Source of the DNA: Mesorhizobium jarvisii
Lineage (GTDB): Bacteria; Pseudomonadota; Alphaproteobacteria; Rhizobiales; Rhizobiaceae
Assembly: GCF_003601985.1 (NCBI RefSeq)
Contig: NZ_QZXA01000003.1
Span: forward strand, 1 to 64,000
Direction of reading: 5' to 3'
Length of the DNA stretch: 64,000 nucleotides
The position numbers and the translations under genes were made by a program. Position 1 is the first letter of the stretch. Each line of letters begins with the position of its first letter. The notes under the pieces are model-generated. The model was not told the DNA's origin. It saw only the letters and a list, made by a program, of their open reading frames with translations, and made no database searches. Shown in pieces: positions 18,069-27,333 of this stretch.

Positions 18069-18959
18069 ATGAACAAGCTGCCCCTCAAAACCCGCGTCCA
18101 AATCCTCACCATGCTTTGCGAGGGTTCTTCGATGCGCTCGATCTCGCGCGTTGCCGACGTGTCGATCAACACGGTTTCCAAGCTGCTTGTGGATGCCGGC
18201 AAGTTCTGCGCCGATCTGCACGACCGCGAAGTCCGCAACGTCGCTTCCAAGCGTGTCCAGTGCGATGAAATCTGGTCGTTCGTCGGCGCGAAGGCGAAAA
18301 ACGTTTCGGCCATGAAGCAGCCGGTTGACGGCGCTGGCGACGTGTGGACCTGGACCGCCTTGGACAGCGACAGCAAGCTTATCATTTCCTGGCTCGTCGG
18401 CGGTCGCGATGGCGAATATGCGCTGGCCTTCATGGACGACGTGAAGGACCGTCTTGCCAATCGCGTCCAGCTTACGACGGATGGCCATCGCGCCTATCTG
18501 AATGCTGTCGAGGAAGCCTTTGGAGCGGATATCGACTATGCCATGCTTGTGAAGCAGTACGGCGAGCCGGAAGGCAAGGCAGTGCCACAGGAACGCCGCT
18601 ACAGCCCCGCCGTGTGCACTGGCGCAACCAAGACGCGGATTGAAGGTTCGCCCGATCTGGCGCACGTCAGCACGTCGCACGTTGAACGCCAGAACCTCAC
18701 CATGCGCATGCAGATGCGCCGCTTTACGCGCCTCACCAATGCGTTCTCAAAGAAGTTCGAAAACCATGTTCACATGGTCGCTCTGTACACGGTCTGGTAC
18801 AACTTCATTCGCATTCACAAGACTTTGAAAATGTCCCCGGCAATGGCCGCTGGACTTTCGCAAACGCTCTGGTCAATGGATGATATTTGCGAGAGGATGG
18901 ATGCAATTGCGCCCAAACCAGGCAAGCGCGGGCCTTACAAAAAGCAGGCGGGGGAATGA
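18069..18959 (+). CDS. IS1-family-type DDE transposase
   Basis: A 296-aa transposase. ATG at 18069 follows AGGGGC and the predicted promoter; an ATG at 18030 exists but lies inside the operator. An N-terminal helix-turn-helix (SMRSISRVADVSINTVSKLL) lies at about 21-40. The DDE residues are D66 in QCDEIWSFVG, D138 in LTTDGH and E206 in SHVERQN, followed by RRFTRLTNAFSKKFENH as in IS1-type enzymes. One uninterrupted frame is used, unlike the frameshifted insA-insB of classical IS1. The ends and target duplication of the surrounding element fit this enzyme. Confidence 0.9.
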   Translation: MNKLPLKTRVQILTMLCEGSSMRSISRVADVSINTVSKLLVDAGKFCADLHDREVRNVASKRVQCDEIWSFVGAKAKNVSAMKQPVDGAGDVWTWTALDSDSKLIISWLVGGRDGEYALAFMDDVKDRLANRVQLTTDGHRAYLNAVEEAFGADIDYAMLVKQYGEPEGKAVPQERRYSPAVCTGATKTRIEGSPDLAHVSTSHVERQNLTMRMQMRRFTRLTNAFSKKFENHVHMVALYTVWYNFIRIHKTLKMSPAMAAGLSQTLWSMDDICERMDAIAPKPGKRGPYKKQAGE

Positions 18960-18981
18960 TCCATTTGAAGCCGGAAAGAGT

Positions 18982-19014
18982 GAAGGCGGCACCCTCTCGC
19001 AAGGGTCCGCCTTC
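18982..19014 (+). terminator. Hairpin after the transposase gene
   Basis: GAAGGCGG pairs with CCGCCTTC and ACCCT with AGGGT, with a single bulged C. It starts 22 bp after the transposase stop. Only a short T-poor tail follows, so it may attenuate rather than fully terminate transcription into the abi-like gene. Confidence 0.55.
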
Positions 19015-19091
19015 TGATCTTGTCCACGGTAGGGGTGTTTCCACAACCTATCCGCAGCTCACATACGCATCTTATTTCGCTGGGCGTTAAG

Positions 19092-19760
19092 ATGCAACTA
19101 ACAAACGCACCGGACGAAAAACAGTTCCCACTCATAGAGACGGCGCTTCACTCCGTGCGCCTCCAGAGATATATGCCAGCCGCCGGAAAGGACAAGACCG
19201 TCGCTTTCCAATATTACCTTTGGAACTGCGCGATCTCAGAATCGTTCTATTTGTCGCTGCATTTCTCCGAAATTGTATGCAGAAACGCGCTACACCAAGC
19301 GTTGTTGGCGCGGGGCGACGAAAAGTGGTTCGAAAACTCAACGTTTAGGAACATTCTTGAAGATCGCTTCAGGCGGGAGCTTGACGACACCGTTGCCCAA
19401 GAATGGCAAGATCATGGCGAAAAGCTTACGTCGCACCATATCGTCGCGTCGCTAACTTTTGGATTCTGGGAGCATTTAACGACCAAGCGCTTTGAGCGGT
19501 TCCTGTGGTCAAAGGGAGTTCACAAGGCCTTCCCCAATGCCCCCAAGGGCGCGACTTATGAGGATCTACATTCACAAATCGAAATTGTTAGACGCTGGCG
19601 CAATCGAATTGCTCACCATCGCTCGATTTTCGACAAAGGGCCAATGCGAAAACATCAAGAGGCGATCGATCTGATCAAGTGGGTCTGCCTAGACACTGCA
19701 AATTGGGTTATCGCCGGGTCGAAGGTTCCTGCCGCAATCGCCTTGCGGCCTAAGCCCTAA
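19092..19760 (+). CDS. Abi-family (AbiD/AbiF-like) protein with HEPN motif, transposon cargo
   Basis: A 222-aa protein starting at ATG 19092; the open frame to TTG 19020 overlaps a hairpin and is less likely. The N-terminal half has the pattern YLWNCAISESFYLSLHFSEIVCRNALHQAL seen in Abi_2 proteins. The C-terminal half has RNRIAHHRSIF at 170-180, a typical HEPN RNase signature (R-N-x3-H). Abi_2 proteins act in phage-induced growth arrest. The TAA stop overlaps the first two bases of the right terminal repeat, so the gene is packed to the very edge of the transposon. The family call is by motif and gestalt, without a profile search. Confidence 0.75.
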   Translation: MQLTNAPDEKQFPLIETALHSVRLQRYMPAAGKDKTVAFQYYLWNCAISESFYLSLHFSEIVCRNALHQALLARGDEKWFENSTFRNILEDRFRRELDDTVAQEWQDHGEKLTSHHIVASLTFGFWEHLTTKRFERFLWSKGVHKAFPNAPKGATYEDLHSQIEIVRRWRNRIAHHRSIFDKGPMRKHQEAIDLIKWVCLDTANWVIAGSKVPAAIALRPKP

Positions 19761-19781
19761 ATTTCAAACTGAGACACTACC
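19759..19781 (-). repeat. Right terminal inverted repeat of the transposon
   Basis: The exact reverse complement of 15725-15747. Its inner edge supplies two bases of the abi-like stop codon. Confidence 0.95.
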
Positions 19782-19789
19782 TAGCACTC
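19782..19789. repeat. Target-site duplication, right copy
   Basis: TAGCACTC, identical to 15717-15724. A CTTGAC -35-like hexamer starts three bases later, so the insertion lies just upstream of a possible promoter of the DUF1326 gene. Confidence 0.9.
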
Positions 19790-19957
19790 TGCTTGACAGT
19801 GCCCGGCAACGGCGTAACTTATATTAGACCTGGCTTAAATTAATTGCCCTGGCGTGCCGGTCGCGGCGAGGGCCATTTGCCATTCCTGCAGTCGTCGTGA
19901 AATGGCACCGCCTCGCCAAAAGAATATGCCGACGCGCCTGACGCATGGGAGGTGCAA

Positions 19958-20581
19958 ATGGCAGTCCGTTGGCAATTGTCCGGAAGCTACTTCGAAAATT
20001 GCAGCTGCGATGTCGTGTGTCCTTGCCTGCTGTCCACCAAGGCGCAGCTGACATCGAGGCCGACGAAAGGCGTTTGCGACGTCGGCCTGGTCTTTCATGT
20101 CGATACGGGCAATTACGGCGACGTTCGATTGGATGGGCTCAGTGTGGCACTGGTTGCTCACACGCCGGGTCCGATGGCAGACGGCAATTGGACGGCCGCG
20201 GCCTATATCGACGAACGGGCCGATGACAGGCAGACAGAGGCGCTGGGTGCCATCTTCACTGGCGCCGCGGGCGGCCCCATGGCGGTGTTGGCACCCATGA
20301 TCGGCACGAACCTCGGCGCCAAGAAGGTCCCGATAGACTACCGCATAGACGGCAAGAAACGGTCGGTGGCGATTGCCGGCGTCATGCAGCTGGCGGTCGA
20401 GCCGCTGCCGACAATGCGCGAGGACGGGCAGATGTGGGCGGCCACCGGCCATCCTGTCAATCCCGACTGGCTCGGCATGGCGATGGGGGCGCAAAGCAGT
20501 ACGTTCAGCGACCATGGCATGAGCTGGGACAATTCCGGCCAAAACGGACATTACGCCCCAATCAATTGGTCCGGCGAGTAG
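19958..20581 (+). CDS. DUF1326 domain protein
   Basis: A 207-aa protein; the ATG at 19958 is preceded by GGGAGG at about 8 bp, which is better than the in-frame GTG at 19952. The opening WQLSGSYFENCSCDVVCPC is the cysteine-rich signature of DUF1326, whose function is unknown. The Cys pattern C-x-C-x3-C-x-C suggests metal binding. The protein has no membrane segment. The transposon right end is 176 bp upstream, so its promoter context was changed by the insertion. It is convergent with holA, 33 bp apart. Confidence 0.88.
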   Translation: MAVRWQLSGSYFENCSCDVVCPCLLSTKAQLTSRPTKGVCDVGLVFHVDTGNYGDVRLDGLSVALVAHTPGPMADGNWTAAAYIDERADDRQTEALGAIFTGAAGGPMAVLAPMIGTNLGAKKVPIDYRIDGKKRSVAIAGVMQLAVEPLPTMREDGQMWAATGHPVNPDWLGMAMGAQSSTFSDHGMSWDNSGQNGHYAPINWSGE

Positions 20582-20614
20582 CTGTTGGCCGCATAGTACG
20601 GGAGGATCGCTCGC

Positions 20615-21658
20615 CTAACGCTGCCCCAGCCTGGCGCTTTCCACCGCAATGCCGAGCAGCGCTTGGCGCGCCAGCGCTTCCGACAGATCGGGCCGTTTGC
20701 GGGTCTGCAGCACGGCAGTCTGCAGCCGGGTCAGTGCGCGGCTCAGCGCATCGCTGCTCCAGCGCTCCAGCGCTTTCTCCACCAGCTTGCGCCGCGAAAA
20801 GAAAACCGGCGGGCGGGCGCCGGCGACGACCGATGCGGCATTGCGCCCGGCCGAGTCCATCTGGCCGCGCATGATCTGAATCTGCTGCAGCTGGCGCATC
20901 GCCGAGGACAACACCAGGAAGGGCGGGCCGCCGGACTGGCAGTGGCGGGTGAAGGCGGTGTCGAAGTCGCCGATCTTGCCTTCGAGCAGCGCGTCGACGG
21001 CATCGTCGAACGAGGCGCCGGACACGTCGCCCGACATCGCCCTGACATCGTCCAGGCCGATCTCCTTCTGGCCATGGGCGTAGAGGATGAGCTTTTCGAT
21101 CTCGCCGCGCGAAGCGAGCCTGTCGCCGCCGAGATTGCGGCGCAGCGCTTGTCTGGCTTCCAGCGTCATCGACATGCCGGCCTTGCGCAATTCGTCGTCG
21201 ATGACCGTGTCGATGTCGCGGGCCTCGTCGGCGTAGCAAGGCAGCGCCATGGCGTTGTCGGCGCCCTCGACCACGGCGCGCAAGCCGACGCCCTTCTTGA
21301 GGTCGCCGGCCTCGATCAGGATGATGGCATCGCGCGCGGGCTCCGACGTCAGCGCCTTGACGTCCTCGGCCAGCGCCTTCTGGCCGGTGGCATTGCGCAC
21401 CCAGAGCAGCCGGCGGTCGGAAAACATCGGCACGGTGCGGGCCTCGTCCAGCAGCCGGCCCTCGTCGCGATCGACCTCCGAGCCCTCGAGCCGGACCACG
21501 GAAAAGGGATCGTCGAGCGGCAGGCCGGTCTTTTCGGCAAAGGCTTTAGCACGCTCGGAGACGAGGCCGCGATCGGGGCCGTAGAGCAGGACGATGGAGA
21601 TGCGCGCGTCAGGCCGCGCGAGCCAGGAATCGACCTCGAAAGCTTTCTTCTGTGCCAT
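20615..21658 (-). CDS. holA: DNA polymerase III delta subunit
   Basis: A 347-aa clamp-loader subunit that opens the beta clamp. The N-terminal RISIVLLYGPDRGLVSERAKAFAE is the degenerate P-loop region characteristic of HolA, followed by the FSVVRLEGSEVDRDEGRLLDEA and MFSDRRLLWVRNA blocks. The length is normal. In related genomes holA lies next to parB with lptE and leuS beyond it; here a 4-kb transposon and a DUF1326 gene separate it from parB, and the bkd operon lies on its 5' side. Confidence 0.94.
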   Translation of the reverse strand: MAQKKAFEVDSWLARPDARISIVLLYGPDRGLVSERAKAFAEKTGLPLDDPFSVVRLEGSEVDRDEGRLLDEARTVPMFSDRRLLWVRNATGQKALAEDVKALTSEPARDAIILIEAGDLKKGVGLRAVVEGADNAMALPCYADEARDIDTVIDDELRKAGMSMTLEARQALRRNLGGDRLASRGEIEKLILYAHGQKEIGLDDVRAMSGDVSGASFDDAVDALLEGKIGDFDTAFTRHCQSGGPPFLVLSSAMRQLQQIQIMRGQMDSAGRNAASVVAGARPPVFFSRRKLVEKALERWSSDALSRALTRLQTAVLQTRKRPDLSEALARQALLGIAVESARLGQR

Positions 21659-21716
21659 GGTGGGTGGTTAGCATGATGTGGGGTTGGGGTGAATGGCGAT
21701 CGGCACCGACGCTCTT

Positions 21717-21865
21717 TTCCTTCTCCCCTTGTGGGAGAAGGTGTCGCCGAAGGCGACGGATGAGGGGTGTTCCAGGGAACGCTAACGCCGCACTCCGATG
21801 GAACACCCCTCATCCGTCTCGGCGCTGCGCGCCGATCCACCTTCTCCCACAAGGGGAGAAGGAAG
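21717..21865. repeat. Dispersed intergenic repeat, family 2 (complete copy)
   Basis: Inverted ends TTCCTTCTCCCCTTGTGGGA and its complement enclose paired GGTGTTCC / GGAACACC-like blocks and the hairpins GTCGCCGAAGGCGAC and CGGCGCTGCGCGCCG. The 442-bp gap between holA and the bkd operon holds this repeat and, after it, the bkd leader with no recognised site. Confidence 0.82.
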
Positions 21866-22028
21866 ACCGCGCCATGGTCCGCCGCCCAATCGCCTTATCT
21901 TCCGACAAACCCTGCCCAAGCTTGCGCCAAATTGCGCGCCGCCGTGAAACATCGACAAGAAATTTCGCGGACATATCTTCATCTTGGCGCCGGGGAGGCT
22001 GGATCGGCCGGCGCGGCCGGTCCGATGA

Positions 22029-23333
<1,305 letters not shown>

Positions 23334-23336
23334 GCC

Positions 23337-24350
23337 ATGCCGAGACGGACCATGATCGAGGCCATTCGCGACGCCATGGATGTGTCGATGGGGCGCGACG
23401 ACAAGGTCGTCGTGTTCGGCGAGGATGTCGGCTTCTTCGGCGGCGTCTTCCGCTGCACGCAGGGCCTGCAGGCCAAATACGGCAAGAGCCGCTGCTTCGA
23501 CGCGCCGATCAACGAATCCGGCATTGTCGGCTCGGCCATCGGCATGGCCGCCTACGGGCTGAAGCCCTGCGTGGAAATTCAGTTTGCCGACTACATGTAT
23601 CCGGCCTACGACCAACTAACCCAGGAAGCGGCACGGCTGCGCTACCGTTCAAACGGCGATTTCACCTGCCCGATCGTGGTTCGCATGCCGACCGGCGGCG
23701 GCATTTTTGGCGGCCAGACGCACAGCCAGTCCCCGGAAGCCTTGTTCACCCATGTGTCCGGGCTGAAGACTGTCGTGCCGTCCAACCCGCATGACGCCAA
23801 GGGGCTGCTGATCGCGGCGATCGAGGATCCCGATCCGGTGATTTTCCTCGAGCCGAAGCGGCTCTACAACGGCCCCTTCGACGGCCATCACGACCGGCCG
23901 GTGACGCCCTGGTCGAAGCATCAGCTCGGCGAGGTCGCCGACGGTCACTACACCGTGCCGCTCGGCAAGGCGGCGATCCGCCGGGCCGGCTCTGATGTCA
24001 CCGTGCTCGCCTACGGCACCATGGTCTATGTCGCGCAGGCCGCGGCCGAGGAGACCGGCATCGACGCCGAGATCATCGATCTGAGAACGCTTTTGCCGCT
24101 CGACCTCGATGCCATCGTCGCCTCGGTCAAGAAGACCGGGCGCTGCGTCATCGTGCATGAGGCGACGCTGACCTCCGGCTTCGGCGCCGAGCTGTCGGCG
24201 CTGGTGCAGGAAAACTGCTTCTACCATCTGGAGGCGCCGGTGGCGCGGGTCGCCGGCTGGGACACGCCCTATCCGCACGCGCAGGAATGGGATTATTTCC
24301 CCGGTCCCGCCCGGGTCGGCCGCGCGCTGATCGAAACATTGGAAGCCTAG
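23337..24350 (+). CDS. bkdA2: Branched-chain 2-oxoacid dehydrogenase E1 beta subunit
   Basis: A 337-aa partner of E1 alpha forming the alpha2beta2 decarboxylase. It begins MPRRTMIEAIRDAMDVSM and has the TPP-site VFGEDVGFFGGVF segment and the transketolase C-terminal region EIIDLRTLLPLDLDAI. It starts 3 bp after the alpha-subunit stop. The length is typical for the family. Confidence 0.94.
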   Translation: MPRRTMIEAIRDAMDVSMGRDDKVVVFGEDVGFFGGVFRCTQGLQAKYGKSRCFDAPINESGIVGSAIGMAAYGLKPCVEIQFADYMYPAYDQLTQEAARLRYRSNGDFTCPIVVRMPTGGGIFGGQTHSQSPEALFTHVSGLKTVVPSNPHDAKGLLIAAIEDPDPVIFLEPKRLYNGPFDGHHDRPVTPWSKHQLGEVADGHYTVPLGKAAIRRAGSDVTVLAYGTMVYVAQAAAEETGIDAEIIDLRTLLPLDLDAIVASVKKTGRCVIVHEATLTSGFGAELSALVQENCFYHLEAPVARVAGWDTPYPHAQEWDYFPGPARVGRALIETLEA

Positions 24351-24367
24351 AGTGGGGGAGGCCTGAC

Positions 24368-25684
24368 ATGGGCGAACACATCATCAAGCTTCCCGACGTC
24401 GGCGAAGGCGTTGCCGAGGCCGAGCTTGTCGAATGGCACGTCAAGGTCGGCGACATGGTGCGCGAGGACACCGTGCTTGCCGCCGTCATGACCGACAAGG
24501 CGACGGTCGAGATCCCTTCCCCCGTCGATGGCGAGATCCTGTGGCTGGGCGCCGAGATCGGCGACACGGTGGCGATCGGCTCGCCCATCGTGCGGCTGAA
24601 AGTGGCGGGCGAGGGCAATGTAAAGCCGCAGGGCGATGCCAAGGCCGAGGCGGTGGCCGCCGAGCCGCCGGCCAAGCTGCCGACGCCGAAGCCGGAGACC
24701 GCCGCGCCGGTCGCGAAGACCCCGCCAAAGGCCGGCGCCCTGGAGGCGAAACCCGCTCCGGCCGTTGCGAAAAGCTCCGAGCAGAGGTCCGTCCCCGGCG
24801 GGCCGCGCCCGGAGGGTGAAAAGCCGTTGGCGTCGCCCGCCGTGCGGCTGCGCGCGAAGGAGGCTGGCATCGATCTCAGGCAAGTCACGGGAAGCGGCCC
24901 GGCTGGGCGCATCGGCCATGAGGATATCGAGGCGTTCCTGGCGCGCGGGCCGCAGGTCGCCAAGGCATCGGGCCTGGCGCGCAACGATGCCGTCGAGGAC
25001 ATCAAGGTGGTGGGCTTGCGGCGCAAGATCGCCGAGAAGATGAGCCTGTCCAAATCGCGCATCCCGCACATCACCTATGTCGAGGAGATCGACGTCACTG
25101 CACTCGAGGACTTGCGCGCCGCGCTCAACAAGGAGAAGCGGGTGGACAGGCCGAAGCTGACATTGCTGCCGTTCCTGATGCGGGCGATGGTCAAGGCGAT
25201 CGCCGACCAGCCCCAGCTCAATTCGCTGTTCGACGACGAGGCCGGCATCATCCACCAGCATGGCGGCATCCATATCGGCATCGCCGCGCAGACGCCGTCC
25301 GGGCTGGTGGTGCCTGTCGTCAAACACGCCGAGGCGCGCGACATCTGGGATTGCGGCGCCGAGGTCAACAGGCTGGCCGAGGCGGCGAAGTCCGGCACGG
25401 CGACGCGTGACGAGCTGTCCGGCTCGACCATCACCATCACCTCGCTCGGCGCCATGGGCGGCATTGCGACGACGCCGGTCATCAACCATCCGGAAGTGGC
25501 GATCATCGGCGTCAACAAGATGATGATGCGGCCGGTGTGGGACGGCACGCAGTTCATCCCGCGCAAGATGATGAACCTGTCGTCCAGCTTCGACCACCGG
25601 GTGATCGACGGCTGGGTCGCGGCGGTGTTCGTGCAGCGCATCAAGGCGCTGCTGGAAACGCCGGCGCTGATCTTTGTGGATTGA
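24368..25684 (+). CDS. bkdB: Branched-chain 2-oxoacid dehydrogenase E2 (lipoamide acyltransferase)
   Basis: A 438-aa dihydrolipoyl acyltransferase core. The start ATG 24368 gives MGEHIIKLPDVGEGVAEAEL. A single lipoyl domain carries Lys44 in MTDKATVEIP. An Ala/Pro/Lys-rich linker follows at about 85-150, then the peripheral subunit-binding domain (SPAVRLRAKEAGIDL...GRIGHEDIEAFL, about 157-195), then the catalytic domain with the active-site motif SFDHRVIDGW near residue 408. It transfers the acyl group to CoA. Confidence 0.94.
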   Translation: MGEHIIKLPDVGEGVAEAELVEWHVKVGDMVREDTVLAAVMTDKATVEIPSPVDGEILWLGAEIGDTVAIGSPIVRLKVAGEGNVKPQGDAKAEAVAAEPPAKLPTPKPETAAPVAKTPPKAGALEAKPAPAVAKSSEQRSVPGGPRPEGEKPLASPAVRLRAKEAGIDLRQVTGSGPAGRIGHEDIEAFLARGPQVAKASGLARNDAVEDIKVVGLRRKIAEKMSLSKSRIPHITYVEEIDVTALEDLRAALNKEKRVDRPKLTLLPFLMRAMVKAIADQPQLNSLFDDEAGIIHQHGGIHIGIAAQTPSGLVVPVVKHAEARDIWDCGAEVNRLAEAAKSGTATRDELSGSTITITSLGAMGGIATTPVINHPEVAIIGVNKMMMRPVWDGTQFIPRKMMNLSSSFDHRVIDGWVAAVFVQRIKALLETPALIFVD

Positions 25685-25699
25685 GGGGATGCAGTCGTC

Positions 25700-27109
25700 A
25701 TGAAAGAAATCTCCTGCAAGCTGCTCGTCATCGGCGCCGGTCCGGGCGGTTATGTCTGCGCCATCCGTGCCGGCCAGCTCGGCGTCGACACGGTCATCGT
25801 CGAGGCCGGTAAGCCCGGCGGCACCTGCCTCAATGTCGGCTGCATTCCGTCCAAGGCGCTGATCCATGCGGCGGAGGAGTTCGAGAAGGTCGCCCACATG
25901 GCCGGCGGCAAGAGCCCGCTCGGCATCTCGGTATCGGCGCCCGTGCTCGACCTTGGCAAAACCGTCGCCTGGAAGGACGGCATCGTCAGCCGGCTCAACA
26001 GCGGCGTCGCCGGCCTGCTAAAGAAGGCCGGCGTCAAGACCGTGCATGGCTGGGCGACGTTCCGCGACGGCAAGACCGTCGAGGTCGAGACCGAGACGGG
26101 AAGCCAGGTGATCCGGGCCGAGACGATCGTCATCGCCACCGGCTCGGCGCCGGTGGAACTGCCGTTCCTTCCCTTTGGCGGGCCAGTGATATCGTCCACG
26201 GAAGCGCTGGCTTTGAGTGCGGTGCCCAAGAAGCTTGCGGTGGTCGGTGGCGGCTATATCGGGCTGGAGCTCGGCATGGCCTTCGCCAAGATGGGCGCCG
26301 AAGTGACCGTGGTCGAAGCCTTGCCGCGCGTGCTTGCGCAATATGACGCCGAGCTGACGCGGCCTGTCGTGAAGCGGCTTGCGGCGCTTGGCATCGAAGT
26401 CATGACCGGGGCCAAGGCCAAGGGGCTGTCGACCCAGGGACAGGCGGGCAAGGGCGACGCGCTGCTGGTCGAGACGGCGGACGGCAAGAATGCCAAGGTT
26501 TCCGCCGACAGGATCCTGGTGACGGTCGGCCGCAAGCCGGTGACCGAAGGCTGGGGCCTGGACCAGATCGACCTCGATAGGACAGGTAAATTCATCAGGA
26601 TCGACGACCAGTGCCGCAGCTCGATGCGCGGCATCTTCGCCATCGGCGACGTCACCGGCGAGCCGATGCTGGCGCATCGGGCGATGGCGCAAGGCGAAAT
26701 GGTCGCCGAGATCGTCGCCGGTCACAAGCGCAACTGGGACAAGCGCGCAATCCCCGCCGTCTGCTTCACCGATCCGGAGCTGGTGACGGTTGGGCTCTCG
26801 CCGGAGGAGGCCAAGGCTCAGGGCGAGATCAAGATCGGGTTGTTCCCGTTTGCCGCCAACGGACGGGCGATGACGAAGCTCGGCGAGGATGGTTTCGTCC
26901 GCGTCGTGGGGCGGGCCGACAACCATCTGGTGCTCGGTATCCAGGCGGTCGGGCAGGGCGTGTCGGAACTGGCTGCGGCGTTCGGCCTGGCACTTGAGAT
27001 GGGGGCGCGGCTGGAGGACATCGCCGGCACCATCCATGCGCATCCGACGCAAGGCGAGGGGTTCCAGGAAGCGGCGCTGAAGGCGCTGGGGCACGCGCTG
27101 CATATTTAG
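25700..27109 (+). CDS. lpdA: Dihydrolipoyl dehydrogenase (E3)
   Basis: A 469-aa FAD disulfide oxidoreductase that reoxidises the lipoyl group of E2. FAD-binding [18 protein letters not shown] is at about 11-28, the redox pair C43/C48 is in [14 protein letters not shown]-binding [12 protein letters not shown] is in the middle, and the dimer-interface HAHPT motif is near the C-terminus ([14 protein letters not shown]). Its place as the last gene of the bkd operon suggests an E3 dedicated to this complex. Confidence 0.94.
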   Translation: MKEISCKLLVIGAGPGGYVCAIRAGQLGVDTVIVEAGKPGGTCLNVGCIPSKALIHAAEEFEKVAHMAGGKSPLGISVSAPVLDLGKTVAWKDGIVSRLNSGVAGLLKKAGVKTVHGWATFRDGKTVEVETETGSQVIRAETIVIATGSAPVELPFLPFGGPVISSTEALALSAVPKKLAVVGGGYIGLELGMAFAKMGAEVTVVEALPRVLAQYDAELTRPVVKRLAALGIEVMTGAKAKGLSTQGQAGKGDALLVETADGKNAKVSADRILVTVGRKPVTEGWGLDQIDLDRTGKFIRIDDQCRSSMRGIFAIGDVTGEPMLAHRAMAQGEMVAEIVAGHKRNWDKRAIPAVCFTDPELVTVGLSPEEAKAQGEIKIGLFPFAANGRAMTKLGEDGFVRVVGRADNHLVLGIQAVGQGVSELAAAFGLALEMGARLEDIAGTIHAHPTQGEGFQEAALKALGHALHI

Positions 27110-27121
27110 AGGGAGCGCTTC

Positions 27122-27320
27122 TTCCTTCTCCCCTTGTGGGGTCCGAAGGACGGGGCGAGACAAGTGGCTCGCCCGGGGCCGAGACAAGTGGCTCGCCCGG
27201 GGCGGTGTCGCCGAAGGCGACGAAGGAGGGGTGTTCCAGCGGAGCGAGGCTCCCTGGAGCACCCCTCATCCGTCTCGGCGCTGCGCGCCGATCCACCTTC
27301 TCCCACAAGGGGAGAAGGAA
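27122..27320. repeat. Dispersed intergenic repeat, family 2, with internal 24-bp tandem duplication
   Basis: The same ends and hairpins as the copy at 21717. The left part has been disrupted by a 24-bp unit (GAGACAAGTGGCTCGCCCGG...) present twice in tandem at 27157-27180 and 27181-27204. The repeat fills the whole gap between lpdA and the convergent next gene. Confidence 0.82.
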
Positions 27321-27333
27321 GAGGAGCGGCTCC

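Larger units (their letters stand above)
15725..19781. mobile_element. 4057-bp IS1-family-type transposon carrying five passenger genes
   Basis: Perfect 23-bp terminal inverted repeats lie at 15725-15747 and 19759-19781; both begin GGTAGTGTCTCAG and end TTTGAAATTT. The octamer TAGCACTC is duplicated immediately outside. Inside are a DDE transposase of IS1 type (18069-18959) and five other genes on the same strand: two small proteins (15833, 16040), an unknown 183-aa protein (16354), an XRE-ImmA/IrrE protein (16926) and an Abi/HEPN-like protein (19092). GG-starting ends and 8-9-bp duplications fit the IS1 family. The cargo is visibly richer in A/T than the flanking core genes. Perfect ends and an intact duplication suggest recent insertion and possible activity. 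Confidence 0.93.

Noticed and set aside
27157..27204. Start of a CRISPR-like array
   Set aside because: Only two directly abutting 24-bp units with no spacers and no cas genes; it is a simple tandem duplication in a repeat.
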